DNA of 45,760 nt, from NCBI GenBank assembly GCA_964581115.1, contig CAZOMY010000022.1:1-45760 (forward strand), written 5' to 3'. Of the stretch, positions 34,048 through 42,370 are shown in pieces. Position 1 is the stretch's first letter. Each line of letters starts with the position of its first letter. Source of the DNA: 2-02-FULL-55-14 sp964581115 (GTDB lineage: Bacteria; Bacteroidota; Ignavibacteria; UBA10030). The notes beneath the pieces are model-generated. The model saw only the letters and a list, made by a program, of their open reading frames with translations, was not told the origin of the DNA and did no database searches. The position numbers and the translations under genes are program-made.

Positions 34048-36546
34048 TCATCGGGCAACCGAGCAGAGGGCTCGCGCGCTTTCTCGCCGCCCCGACACCG
34101 CGTCGGTTGCTGTGAGCAGAACGATATAGACGCCGATCGGCACGACACGCCCGGCGTCGTTGCGGCCGTTCCAGGACATTGAACCGTTGGCTGGAACGAA
34201 CTCCCCACCGGCCAGCCGCCGCACCTCGCGGCCCGAGAGGTCGAAGATCCGCGCATCCATGAACAACGACGGAGCGCCACTTTCATACCGGATCTGAACA
34301 ACATCTTCAAAGGAATCGCCGTCCGGAGAGAATGGATCTGGTTCGACTCGAACGTTGAACGCAGTTGTAGACACCCCAATCGACACGCTGTTGCTTCGTC
34401 CGGGGGAGGCGCCGATCGGGTCCGAGCACGAGGACCAGGCAGAAGCGTCGAGCGCCGGTCTTGTAAGGTTCCGCCGCTCCAGCGACCGTCCTGCCGTCGC
34501 CAATCCATCCACATGCGACGCGCGGGTCGCCACCACGCTGTCGATCACCTGCCCGGTCCGGTCGAACAGCACGATCCCATCCCCGTCATTATTGAGGCCG
34601 AATCCCGACGCCCGAGGGGCGATAGTGAGGAGAGCCTCTCCTTCCGCCAGCCACGGATAGTCATCCATGATCGACGCATCCGATGCGATGACAGCCATCC
34701 TTCCCGGCGCGAGCACTGACGGACTTGACGGCAGCGTTGTTCGCACTCGCGAGCCCGATGCCGACGGAAGGTCGGCGGCCATCCAACCGGAAAGGTCGAC
34801 TGGATAAGGGCTCACATTCACGACCTCGAACCACTCCGGCTTCCCGGGCAACGGCTCCAGCATGACCTCGTTCACCAGCACGGCTCCTTCGGCGTATGGA
34901 CGAAGTAGCGAGCCCCACGACGTATCGTTGGAGGCACGCGCATCTCCGGCGACGGACACACAAGCCCGCAATCGAACAGGCCCGCGGACCACTTCGGTCC
35001 ATCGGTAATCCACGGCCACGCTGTCCGACACCGGCAGGAGACCGAACAACGTTGAGCCGAGCGGGGTCTCCTCGCCCAAGCCGGAATCGGCGGGCTGGAG
35101 CCACCAGCCGACCGATCCTCCGTTGAGGGTGTGTCGTCCGCGGTTTCGAACGAGCGCCGTCAGGTGCAGTGACATGGTCCCAGCGTGGAAGACGGCTATC
35201 AGGCCTTCGCACGACGCGTCGATCTCGGGCCGCTGTATCGAATTGACCCTGCCCGGCGTGGCTCCGTCCGGTTCATTGCTCGGGCCCCATGTGTCCGCAC
35301 TCCACGGAGTCATGTTCCAGTCGCGCCGTTCCAGCGAACGTCCGGACATTCCCCACGCCGGTTGATACCACGCGCTGTCGATCGTCCGGCCGTGTACATC
35401 GCGCAGCACGACGGCATCGGGGGTGGTGTTATTGAGTGCGGGAAAAGCGGTGAGCAGGTAGCGGGTTGCGGGGTAGTAGGAGTTGAAATCCTCCGACCGT
35501 GCTACCACGATAAACTGACCGGGGGTCAGGATCTCATCGGAACGATTGGTGAGCGCAATGCGGCTCATGGAGTTGTCGGAGATGTTGACGTCGCTGAGCG
35601 GAATGGTCCACGGTCCTGGGTTGTACACTTCAACCCATTCAGGTTCGCTCTCGCGGACCGGATCAAACTGGATCTCATTGACGACAAGCGCCGTCGGGGG
35701 AAGGCCCACAGATACGTCAATCCTGGTCGTGTCGTTGGTGAAGTTCTCATCCTGTGCGGCGCCGGAGATCGCCGTTATCTCGAGTTGTCCCGGCTGCGTG
35801 ACGATGACGGAGAACGCAACACGCGCGGAGTCGAGCGCGTTCGCGCGGAATGCCGCCGTCAACGATCCGAAGGTGCCGACGCGTTCCTGCCATCGAAGTG
35901 CTACGGTTGCCTGGTCGGCGGCGGAGCGGCCCAAGTTGCGGACGACGACATTCACTGCGATCATATTTCCGGCTACGGGGCGTTCGTCGGACAACTCGAT
36001 GCGAACCGGACTCACGTCGACGGCGGGCGCTGCAAGAATGCGCACATCATCGATGCGGAGCACACCTGTGGAATTCGTGCTGTCACGCAGAACCTCCCAG
36101 ACAAAGCGCCACGAGCTGGCAGTCGGCACTTCCACGATGGCGAGATCGACGGCACGCTCGACATAGGTGTTGGCGGTGGCGGCAGAATCCCAGATCGCCA
36201 GCGGTCTCACAATGCTCGAATCGTCGTTGACGGCCCACACCGCGAGTCGGTACCTCAGCGCTGTCGATGTTCGTCGTTCGTGGAAAGAGAGAAGGTGGGG
36301 TAGACGGCTGCCGAATCCCACGGCGGGCGAGACCATGATGCGCACTTGCTGGTTGCCGGTGGCCGACATGCAATTCGGCGACGATCGAGAGGAAGTGGTG
36401 GAGAGCGTCCAACCCACCATGGCCCATCCCGCGGGAGGGGTACCGGACTGATCGAAATTCTCTGTAAAGGGGAATGAAGAGATCTGTGCGCGCATGGCCG
36501 TGGTCAGCACGACCATTGACGCCGCGAAGCACGCGGTGCGAAACAT
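34048..36546 (-). CDS. Secreted lamin-tail-domain protein with FlgD/T9SS-like C-terminus
   Basis: 832-residue exported protein. After a signal peptide (ACFAASMVVLTTAMRAQ) comes a MAM-like adhesion region (SFPFTENFDQSGTPPAGWA). A CARDB-like Ig region and two lamin-tail domains follow (VVNEIQFDPVRESEPEWVEV and VLVNEVMLEPLPGKPEWFEV). The C-terminal roughly 90 residues (EPDPFSPDGDSFEDVVQI, IFDLSGREVRRL, WNGRNDAGRVVPIGVYIV) are FlgD-Ig or type IX secretion-like. This layout is typical of large surface or secreted proteins of the FCB group. It is monocistronic, with no enzyme motif seen. Confidence 0.82.
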   Translation of the reverse strand: MFRTACFAASMVVLTTAMRAQISSFPFTENFDQSGTPPAGWAMVGWTLSTTSSRSSPNCMSATGNQQVRIMVSPAVGFGSRLPHLLSFHERRTSTALRYRLAVWAVNDDSSIVRPLAIWDSAATANTYVERAVDLAIVEVPTASSWRFVWEVLRDSTNSTGVLRIDDVRILAAPAVDVSPVRIELSDERPVAGNMIAVNVVVRNLGRSAADQATVALRWQERVGTFGSLTAAFRANALDSARVAFSVIVTQPGQLEITAISGAAQDENFTNDTTRIDVSVGLPPTALVVNEIQFDPVRESEPEWVEVYNPGPWTIPLSDVNISDNSMSRIALTNRSDEILTPGQFIVVARSEDFNSYYPATRYLLTAFPALNNTTPDAVVLRDVHGRTIDSAWYQPAWGMSGRSLERRDWNMTPWSADTWGPSNEPDGATPGRVNSIQRPEIDASCEGLIAVFHAGTMSLHLTALVRNRGRHTLNGGSVGWWLQPADSGLGEETPLGSTLFGLLPVSDSVAVDYRWTEVVRGPVRLRACVSVAGDARASNDTSWGSLLRPYAEGAVLVNEVMLEPLPGKPEWFEVVNVSPYPVDLSGWMAADLPSASGSRVRTTLPSSPSVLAPGRMAVIASDASIMDDYPWLAEGEALLTIAPRASGFGLNNDGDGIVLFDRTGQVIDSVVATRASHVDGLATAGRSLERRNLTRPALDASAWSSCSDPIGASPGRSNSVSIGVSTTAFNVRVEPDPFSPDGDSFEDVVQIRYESGAPSLFMDARIFDLSGREVRRLAGGEFVPANGSMSWNGRNDAGRVVPIGVYIVLLTATDAVSGRRESARALCSVAR

Positions 36547-36881
36547 ATGATACCCCCTCAGACGTGATGCAAGAATCTATCGATGCAAGCGGGAAGAGGC
36601 AAGAGGGGAGGGTAAGAGCTCCATCCGTCTATCTTCACTCGTCACCCACGTCATTCCGAACGAACCGCTTCGCCAATGTCCTCTACGGCAAGGTTCGATT
36701 CGAAATCTCGCTTTAAGGCCACAAAGCCAGTCCTTGAGCCAGGTGCCCTGCTTGACTGGAGGAGCGCTCAAAAGGGAAAACACGAAGCGGACCCCACAGG
36801 ACCGCCCCGCCCTTGATCAAATCACAAGCATCAAGACCGGAGCCGGATCCGGCAATCGTGTGCCACGCGTGCCTTTGGTGG
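36547..36881. other. Intergenic region, no gene recognised
   Basis: 335 bases between two minus-strand genes. It contains a GTCATTCCGAACGAA word near 36650, which resembles intergenic repeat fragments known from Bacteroidota. No convincing ORF, RNA gene or terminator was seen. Confidence 0.5.
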
Positions 36882-37505
36882 CTAATCCTTTCCCTCCAAA
36901 TGGAGACGATCTGCAAACTCCCTCAGCAACACCCGATACGAAGGCCGGTATTGGGCCTCATACGTCTCAGAATGATGCCGCGCCGGAAAACCATCGGCCT
37001 TCATCCTCTCGAACAGTTGTCGAAGTGTCGAGCGATCGTTCGGGATCGTCCCATACTCCGCCTCATCCATGATCTCATTCCACCAGCGCTCCAGCCTCTC
37101 CGGGTCCTGACCGAACGTGGTCGCTGACCGTACCATCGCCTCGAACAGCTCGTCGGCGTCTCCGCCCCGGGCTTTGAAAGGACGCAGATTGAGCCGCACA
37201 GTCCGTCCTTCAGGCGACAACAGCTCGATCAGCGGCTCTGTGGTATCAGCCTCGATCTCGTCCAGTTCATTCAACAGATACAGCTTCGCGCCCGCCGTGT
37301 CCGTGAACAGATGACCGTTCCCCATAGCGGCCTGATGAACCAGCTTGTAGATGTCCTCGGCCTCCATGTCCGGGTAGCGCCGGAAGTGTTGGTTCAAGAC
37401 CGGGAGGATGGAATCATCTGTGCGATCACAGCCGCCGAAAAACACTGACATCGCCAAGAAAAACACAAAGGACACAGAGTTAGTACTGATGGCTCCCTTT
37501 CTCAA
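36882..37505 (-). CDS. Putative lipoprotein of unknown function
   Basis: 207-residue protein. The leader is KGAISTNSVSFVFFLAMSVFFGGC with a lipobox-like FGGC. The mature part has MEAEDIYKLVHQAAMGNGHLF, LIELLSPEGRTVRLNLRPFKA and HHSETYEAQYRPSYRVL, which recall an uncharacterised conserved family, and I can offer no function. The start is TTG at 37505, needed for a full signal peptide because the next ATG falls inside it. Part of the leader is encoded by a CTCTGTGTCCTTTGTG repeat (37453-37479). Confidence 0.68.
   Translation of the reverse strand: MRKGAISTNSVSFVFFLAMSVFFGGCDRTDDSILPVLNQHFRRYPDMEAEDIYKLVHQAAMGNGHLFTDTAGAKLYLLNELDEIEADTTEPLIELLSPEGRTVRLNLRPFKARGGDADELFEAMVRSATTFGQDPERLERWWNEIMDEAEYGTIPNDRSTLRQLFERMKADGFPARHHSETYEAQYRPSYRVLLREFADRLHLEGKD
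37453..37479 (-). repeat. CTCTGTGTCCTTTGTG repeat inside a signal-peptide coding region
   Basis: On the minus strand, CTCTGTGTCCTTTGTGTTTT is in frame and encodes SVSFVFF of the lipoprotein leader. It belongs to the same repeat family as 9157-9181 and 21951-22050. Confidence 0.5.
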
Positions 37506-37581
37506 TTCGGGCTCCCAATTTCGACATCAGATCGTGGTCTCTCTCAGGATCCAAGGTTCCCGGCACGATGCGGAAGAACCC

Positions 37582-37611
37582 TCGAGGCAAAAGCTTCACG
37601 CAAAGACTCAA
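37582..37611 (-). repeat. CTTTGCGTGAAGC-type repeat
   Basis: On the minus strand, GAGTCTTTGCGTGAAGCTTT plus TGCCTCG lies in the 173-base gap upstream of the lipoprotein start. It is a further degenerate member of the CTTTGCG family. Confidence 0.4.
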
Positions 37612-37678
37612 TGAAGGTAAAGTGCAGACGGTGTATCAAGTTCGCATGCGAGTATTGTGTCCATGATTCCCCGCGACC

Positions 37679-39559
37679 TCACTTGTGCTGATTCAGGATG
37701 GCGTCAATCGTGTTCGATGAAACCGAGTGATACATCGGCCTTGCCTTGGCGTAGATCCTCTTCGCCCGCGCCATGCCGTCAGGGGTTTTCGCCAGCTCGG
37801 CGTAGAGGGGCTTCAAAAACTTTCGGCGCCCTTGGCTCGTCAGGAATTGCTCGAGTGCGCCGTCCGCCGCCCGATAGTCGCTCGCGATCGCCTTTTCGAG
37901 CCACAGCGCCAGGATCTCCGAGTTACCCGATTTGGTGAACCCAAAGGCATCGTCGAGCGCCTTCATCTGCGGGACGGTCAGTTTCGTAGGAAGCGCCTTC
38001 AAGAAGTGCAGCCAATGATGCGTGGTCCAACCGGTTGTCGTAAGGCTCTTCATGACAACGCCGCCACTCCAATTCTCCTTAACGCCGGCGTTCCATCGTT
38101 CCACCTCCGCATCAACCTTCGCGAACTCTTTGGACCTGATCTCCGGCAGGCTTTTCGGGAGGCCTGTGTCATAGATCCACGCGTGGATGTCCAATTCCTT
38201 TTCGAAGTCCCGGTTCCCCTTGATGAGCTTGCGTTGGAGATACGAGACGAACTCCTCCGTCGTCGCGCTCGTGAACGCATGTTCGTCGAACCAGTTCCTC
38301 AGGAAGATGTCCCACACTTCCCGGCCGACCTTGTCCTCCAACTGCCTCAGAAAGAGGGCTCCCTTGTTGTAGGCGATATCACTCACCCCTTCGTCTGGGT
38401 CGCGTCCTTCAAGGTCCAGCTTCAACCTTGTCATGGCCGACGAATCGCCAAGTTCAGCGACCGTTGCATGCAGATCCTGCAACGACAACTGGGCCAGCAT
38501 CTCGGAATATGCCCGCCCCTCCGTCGCCTCCATGATGCGATTCTCGAAGTAAGTCGTGAATCCTTCGTTCAGCCAGAAGTCGTTCCACGTTGCATTCGTC
38601 ACCAGATTGCCCGACCAAGAATGTGCCAATTCGTGTGCGACCAGCGATACGAGCGATCGGTCCCCAGCCAGGATCGTCGGTGTGGCAAACGTGAGGCGCG
38701 GGTTCTCCATTCCGCCGAACGGGAAGGAGGGGGGAAGGACGATGATGTCGTACCGCGCCCAACGGTACGGTCCGTAGAGCTTCTCCGCCGCTTCGATCAT
38801 CCTTTCCGTCCCTTCGAGTTCCCATGCCGCTTTCTCGACGACTGACGGCTCGGCATAGACCCCCGAGCGTGGGCCGACCGATCTGTAAGCAATGTCTCCC
38901 ACCGCGAGCGCCAGCAGATACGACGGGATCGGCTGATCCATCCGGAATTCGTATCGTCCGGTGCTCGACCGGGACGTGGGGTTTGAGGCGCTCATGAGCG
39001 CCAACAAGTCCGGCGGGACCTGGATGCGAGCCGAATAGGTCATCCGCACGCCCGGTCCGTCCTGACACGGTACCCACGTACGGGCGAGGATCGCCTGCGA
39101 CTGGGTGAACAGGAACGGATGTTTCTTGCCGGCGGTCTGAGGGGGCTCCAGCCACTGCAGCGCGGCGGCGTCCGGGCTCGTCGCGTAGCGAATGGCTACC
39201 TGCTTCGTTGCCGGCGTGATGTCCACGGAGAGCCGTCGCCCAAGCAACGGCACGGTCTCTCCCAACGACCACTTCGTAGGTGCATCGTCCGGAAGGAGCG
39301 TCACCGACTCGATCAAGAGGTCGCGGGTATCGAGCAAGAGCTGTGGCGCTTCAGTCTTGTTCTCGATCGTGAGTGTTGCCGTTCCGAACAACTGCTTGCG
39401 GTCGAAATCGACGGCCAGGTCGAGATGAAGATGCTTGACCACGACCTCTTCGGGTCGCGCGAACGAATGCGGGTCGCGGGGTGCCACGTCTTGACGGTTT
39501 GAGGGTGAGCAGGAGAGGGAGAGGAGCGTAAGGCCGGTAAGGACAAGGTTCCGGGTCAT
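37679..39559 (-). CDS. M1-family aminopeptidase (LTA4 hydrolase-like)
   Basis: 626-residue zinc aminopeptidase, likely exported: MTRNLVLTGLTLLSLSC is a lipoprotein-like leader, though the -3 position is unusual. The substrate-binding GGMEN is at 282-286, the zinc motif HELAH at 309-313 and the third ligand E332 in WLNEGF. WVPCQDGPGVRMTYSARIQ and a helical C-terminal domain match the leukotriene A4 hydrolase/cold-active aminopeptidase branch. It trims N-terminal residues of peptides outside the inner membrane. The ATG at 39559 is chosen for the leader. The open frame reaches 39670. Confidence 0.88.
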   Translation of the reverse strand: MTRNLVLTGLTLLSLSCSPSNRQDVAPRDPHSFARPEEVVVKHLHLDLAVDFDRKQLFGTATLTIENKTEAPQLLLDTRDLLIESVTLLPDDAPTKWSLGETVPLLGRRLSVDITPATKQVAIRYATSPDAAALQWLEPPQTAGKKHPFLFTQSQAILARTWVPCQDGPGVRMTYSARIQVPPDLLALMSASNPTSRSSTGRYEFRMDQPIPSYLLALAVGDIAYRSVGPRSGVYAEPSVVEKAAWELEGTERMIEAAEKLYGPYRWARYDIIVLPPSFPFGGMENPRLTFATPTILAGDRSLVSLVAHELAHSWSGNLVTNATWNDFWLNEGFTTYFENRIMEATEGRAYSEMLAQLSLQDLHATVAELGDSSAMTRLKLDLEGRDPDEGVSDIAYNKGALFLRQLEDKVGREVWDIFLRNWFDEHAFTSATTEEFVSYLQRKLIKGNRDFEKELDIHAWIYDTGLPKSLPEIRSKEFAKVDAEVERWNAGVKENWSGGVVMKSLTTTGWTTHHWLHFLKALPTKLTVPQMKALDDAFGFTKSGNSEILALWLEKAIASDYRAADGALEQFLTSQGRRKFLKPLYAELAKTPDGMARAKRIYAKARPMYHSVSSNTIDAILNQHK

Positions 39560-39962
39560 CGGGTTGATTTCGGTAGATGGGGTACGATCGCCGCGAGGGG
39601 TATGAAGAGACGCAAGATCAACGAAGGTTGACAACAGAGGAGACACGATCATCGAACAATAATCATTCAAGATAGCAGAATTTCATCTCAAGCGCGCTTC
39701 TTGTAAGATCCAACCTTCCTTGGAAGTCCATTGATCCCCTCCTCTCCGGAGAGGGCCGGAGGGAACCCCGGCGAGGACCAGGTCGAGAGCGAAGACCGCT
39801 GGTCTGGAGCGCTCTTCAATTCTTCTTCGCGTTGCCTCGACTGCCTGCGGAATGAATTCCTCAGGGCGACGGTGAGCCATTCGTTCGTCGAGTGGTCTAA
39901 GGTCGAGTCGAAGGGAGGTGGTGGGTTCTGAACGCTTTGGACCTCCTGTCCGACCGCAAGCA
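39560..39962. other. Intergenic region with GC-rich palindrome
   Basis: 403 bases without a convincing gene. It holds the perfect 14-base palindrome CCTCTCCGGAGAGG (39741-39754), followed by GGCCGGAGGG. This type of CCTCTCC/GGAGAGG element is common in noncoding DNA of many environmental bacteria. The remaining reading frames look noncoding. Confidence 0.5.
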
Positions 39963-40118
39963 TCAACCCCTCTGTCTGACCGCCGCCACGATCCCCAAGA
40001 TCAACCACAGCGCTCCGAGAGCGACGAAGTTGCGGGAATTCTCCGACACGAAGGCGATCACAAAGAATACTGCCGCCATCGTGAAAAACAGGCCGCCCGA
40101 CAGAAAGAACCGACTCAT
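39963..40118 (-). CDS. Small membrane protein (51 aa)
   Basis: Translation of the minus strand gives MSRFFLSGGLFFTMAAVFFV continuing to IAFVSENSRN, then FVALGALWLILGIVAAVRQRG. Two hydrophobic segments are joined by a short polar turn, with a positively charged C-terminus. Composition and topology look genuine. I recognise no family. It lies 127 bases downstream of the glycine-periodic membrane protein and may be cotranscribed with it. Confidence 0.6.
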   Translation of the reverse strand: MSRFFLSGGLFFTMAAVFFVIAFVSENSRNFVALGALWLILGIVAAVRQRG

Positions 40119-40245
40119 GGTTGACTCCGACAGTGATCAGCCATTATGCTCTCAAGGCATCATCCATCTCGATCGCCGGATGGGGGCGCCATTGCCGTTG
40201 TCGTGCGCCGCCCTGCTGAAAGGCGATCCGCTTCTCGCATTGTTT

Positions 40246-40791
40246 CTACCGGGCGATCGGAAAGACAGCATCCGTCGTCGACCCGATAGCGACGATGCCC
40301 ACAGCTTCCAGACCTACGGCTATGATGCCGACGACCTTGATCCCGACGGCAAGGATGCCAACCGCCAAATAGCCAACGGCAACCACAGACACGCTGGCCA
40401 GACCAATTCCGAAGACGCTCACGGTCAGAAGGCCTATTCCACCGATGCTCACTCCGGCAAGTCCCAGAGAGAGGAACGCCATGGTGAAGACTCCACGGGC
40501 CGAGAACACTCCCAGTGCAAGAATGCCCGTGGCATTGGTGCCGATGGCGACGATCCCCTTTGCCTGTCGCATGGCACCATCCGGCGTGTCAGGACCGAGG
40601 TTGATCGAAAGCAAGGGGAGGCCGAAGAGGCGACGCGGCGATTCGTATCGATATGTGAGAGGGGCGATGGCGGTGGTCGCCTTGCGGAGGTGACGGAGGA
40701 TGCGGTCCAAGAAAGAACCGCGATGCTTGCTGTGATCGTCCCCCAGATAACCCGCTCGAGCCGAACGATGACCTTGTTCAGAGTTCGTCAT
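40246..40791 (-). CDS. Glycine-periodic hydrophobic repeat protein
   Basis: 181 residues. The first 75 are charged and soluble. The rest is a run of six-residue-like hydrophobic units with glycine at regular spacing (VAVGYLAVGILAVGIKVVG, IIAVGLEAVGIVAIG), giving alternating A/V-x-G steps. Proteins with such LAIG/GxAxG repeats occur in many bacteria and are uncharacterised. A long antisense frame on the plus strand is a by-product of this repeat's codon pattern. Confidence 0.68.
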   Translation of the reverse strand: MTNSEQGHRSARAGYLGDDHSKHRGSFLDRILRHLRKATTAIAPLTYRYESPRRLFGLPLLSINLGPDTPDGAMRQAKGIVAIGTNATGILALGVFSARGVFTMAFLSLGLAGVSIGGIGLLTVSVFGIGLASVSVVAVGYLAVGILAVGIKVVGIIAVGLEAVGIVAIGSTTDAVFPIAR

Positions 40792-40865
40792 GGGTCGACC
40801 TCACTCCATTTGATGGAAAGGTAGAAGAAAAGGCGTCTGCGGTGACATGGAGATGGTCTCTCAGA

Positions 40866-41012
40866 ATGGTCGTTAAGGTGTCCCGATCTTCATGGTCGGT
40901 TGCCGTTGCATGCCTCGTTGCGCACAACGCATGCGGTGGCAGTCATCGTCAGGGTCTCTTCCAGGTTGTCAGCGTCAACCTGAAGAGATTGCAGAACCTT
41001 CCTTTCACATAA
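40866..41012 (+). CDS. Possible 48-residue secreted peptide
   Basis: ATG at 40866 opens a frame with a basic N-terminus (MVVKVSRSSW), a short hydrophobic stretch (SVAVACLVAHNACGG) and a polar tail ending at TAA. It looks like a small entericidin-like leader or lipoprotein, but the lipobox is poor and GGAG lies 13 bases upstream. The rest of 40792-41205 holds nothing I recognise. Confidence 0.25.
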   Translation: MVVKVSRSSWSVAVACLVAHNACGGSHRQGLFQVVSVNLKRLQNLPFT

Positions 41013-41250
41013 AGACAGTTGATCCGCACGCTCTCCGATGAAAGTGGGCCCATGCCGAACACCCGTGAACGGATCCTTCTCCGTTCTTCGATAGACTGGG
41101 TTGGTGTGGGTTCACATGTTCTTCAAGCTGTACAGATGGTTTTATACCGAGGCTCTGGCGGATGCCGTGTACTGCGATGATCTCTCAGTGGGCAGGCCGT
41201 GCGTTGCATGCGGCTAATGATCCGGGGCAACAACGCCACGCGTTTGCGAA

Positions 41251-41324
41251 CCTGCCTGCCGGAGTGCCCGCCTGACCGGGATTGCTCTCCACCTCGGCGG
41301 GCAGGCCTCCGGCACGCAGGCAGG
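41251..41324. repeat. Nested palindrome A in element 1
   Basis: CCTGCCTGCCGGAGTGCCCG plus CC on the left pairs imperfectly with GGCGGGCAGGCCTCCGGCAC plus GCAGGCAGG on the right. It occupies the left arm of element 1, where copies 3 and 4 have no such sequence, so it looks like a REP-type insertion. Confidence 0.55.
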
Positions 41325-41388
41325 CTATTCAGCCAGCGCCGAAGGCCGCTCAGAATCTCATTCCTGCGGCCGGAGGCGATGGGCCCGT

Positions 41389-41449
41389 GCCTGCACGCCG
41401 AAGTGATTATCAACTCTTCGAGAGTCTACAATTGTTTCGGCACACAGGC
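41389..41449. repeat. Nested palindrome B in element 1
   Basis: GCCTGCACGCCGAA (41389-41402) and TTCGGCACACAGGC (41436-41449) are inverted repeats at 12 of 14 positions. The loop carries a further perfect ACTCT-TCG-AGAGT hairpin. Copy 4 lacks this segment. Confidence 0.5.
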
Positions 41450-41480
41450 GTGAGCAAACGCGTGGAGCGACCCCGAGCGA

Positions 41481-41517
41481 GCCCGCCAATAAATCCGTCT
41501 TCCTCAGAAAGGCGGGC
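41481..41517. repeat. Nested palindrome C in element 1
   Basis: GCCCGCC (41481-41487) and GGCGGGC (41511-41517) form a perfect seven-base stem around AATAAATCCGTCTTCCTCAG and three more bases. It lies in the right arm of element 1 and is absent from the other copies. Confidence 0.5.
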
Positions 41518-41575
41518 GAGTCGAGGGGTTGAGCGCCGTTGTTGCCCGTGTTAGGTGTTGTACGGCGCACAGTAC

Positions 41576-41604
41576 TTGATTGTATCATAATTAGGTGATA
41601 ATTT
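41576..41604 (+). promoter_or_regulatory. Promoter candidate for toxin-antitoxin module 1
   Basis: TTGATT (41576-41581) and, 17 bases on, TAATTT (41599-41604). An overlapping GATAAT at 41597 fits the -10 box better but with a 15-base gap. It is just after element 1 and before the antitoxin. Confidence 0.35.
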
Positions 41605-41626
41605 GCGGCCATCGAAAGGAGGAGCC

Positions 41627-41896
41627 ATGCCGATTATCAAGTCGATATCGAGTCTCCGTAATCGTACTCGTGAGATTGCTACCATTTGCCACAAGCAGGA
41701 TGAGCCGGTTTATCTCACCACGAATGGCGAGGGCGATCTTGTCGTCATGAGCATCAATCACTATGAGCGGTTGCGAGCTCAGGTGGACCTGTTTGAGAAA
41801 CTGGGCGTTGCCCAGGCACAGTCTGCGGCAGGAAAGAAAGGAATCACCCACCGACAAATGATGGCGAAACTTCGCCAACGGGCACATGCCCGCTGA
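41627..41896 (+). CDS. Antitoxin, Phd/YefM family (module 1)
   Basis: 89 residues. IIKSISSLRNRTREIATICH followed by EPVYLTTNGEGDLVVMSINHYE is the Phd/YefM DNA-binding fold, and the C-terminal tail would bind and block the toxin. AAGGAGGAGCC is a strong Shine-Dalgarno before the ATG at 41627. It overlaps the toxin by 11 bases. The complex should repress its own promoter. Confidence 0.87.
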   Translation: MPIIKSISSLRNRTREIATICHKQDEPVYLTTNGEGDLVVMSINHYERLRAQVDLFEKLGVAQAQSAAGKKGITHRQMMAKLRQRAHAR

Positions 41897-42191
41897 GTAT
41901 CAACTTCGCTATCTCCCGATAGCGCAGGACGATCTTCTCGGGATCTACGACTACATCGCCCAGGACAGTCCGACCCGCGCAGAATCATTCGTGGATCGGC
42001 TCGATAAGGCTATTGTCCATCTCGAGACGCAACCGCTCCTTGGCCGGACTCCTCGCCATGATCAGCTGCGACAGTACGGCTACCGAGTCCTCATCGTCGA
42101 ATCCTACCTCGTCTTCTACGTTATCCGCAACAAGACCATCGAGATTCATCGGGTCGTGCACGAATCGCGAAATCTCGACCACCTCTTCTAG
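41886..42191 (+). CDS. Toxin, RelE/ParE superfamily (module 1)
   Basis: 101 residues. YLPIAQDDLLGIYDYIAQDS, then LGRTPRHDQLRQYGYRVL and IEIHRVVHESRNLDHLF match the RelE/ParE fold, closest to ParE-like members by the N-terminal helices. The target (ribosome-bound mRNA or gyrase) is not decidable. It ends 17 bases before element 2, which fits a one-module cassette. Confidence 0.87.
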   Translation: MPAEYQLRYLPIAQDDLLGIYDYIAQDSPTRAESFVDRLDKAIVHLETQPLLGRTPRHDQLRQYGYRVLIVESYLVFYVIRNKTIEIHRVVHESRNLDHLF

Positions 42192-42207
42192 CCGGTGCGG
42201 CGCTTGC

Positions 42208-42282
42208 GGCTAACGTTTGCGGCAAAAACAATGGAGCGGCTATGATCTCCTGGGCTGAGCGCCGTGGTGCCCCGTGTTATGT
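42208..42282 (+). repeat. attC-like element 2 (short form)
   Basis: GGCTAAC (42208-42214) and GTTATGT (42276-42282) are R''/R'-like ends 75 bases apart, a usual attC size. GTTTGCGGCAA follows the left end, as in copy 4. The right part (GCGGCAAAAACAATGGAGCG) aligns with the right half of copy 3, suggesting an internal deletion. Confidence 0.6.
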
Positions 42283-42320
42283 GACGCTGCGTTGCATATT
42301 TGGTCGGCGGCAACGGCTTC

Positions 42321-42349
42321 TTGAATATCCGGCGCCGATGGAGTACATT
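42321..42349 (+). promoter_or_regulatory. Promoter candidate for toxin-antitoxin module 2
   Basis: TTGAAT (42321-42326), 17 bases, TACATT (42344-42349), 21 bases before the antitoxin ATG. It has the same -10 box and spacing as the thiamine-unit promoter at 8688. Confidence 0.5.
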
Positions 42350-42370
42350 GAAACTGAAAGGACAAACTAG

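Larger units (their letters stand above)
41206..41557 (+). repeat. attC-like palindromic element 1 (expanded)
   Basis: Outer arms are GCGGCTAATG...GGGCAACAACGCC on the left and GAGCGCCGTTGTTGCCCGTG then TTAGGTG on the right. The right end GTTAGGT (41550-41556) matches the integron R' box GTTRRRY. The middle holds GCCGAAGGCCGCTCAGAATC, conserved with copies 3 and 4. At 352 bases it is about twice as long as copies 3 and 4 because of three nested palindromes. Confidence 0.6.

Noticed and set aside
39937..40824. 295-residue open frame on the plus strand with DAH/GKDA repeats
   Set aside because: It is the reverse complement of the glycine-periodic repeat of the minus-strand protein. The repeat pattern explains its length.
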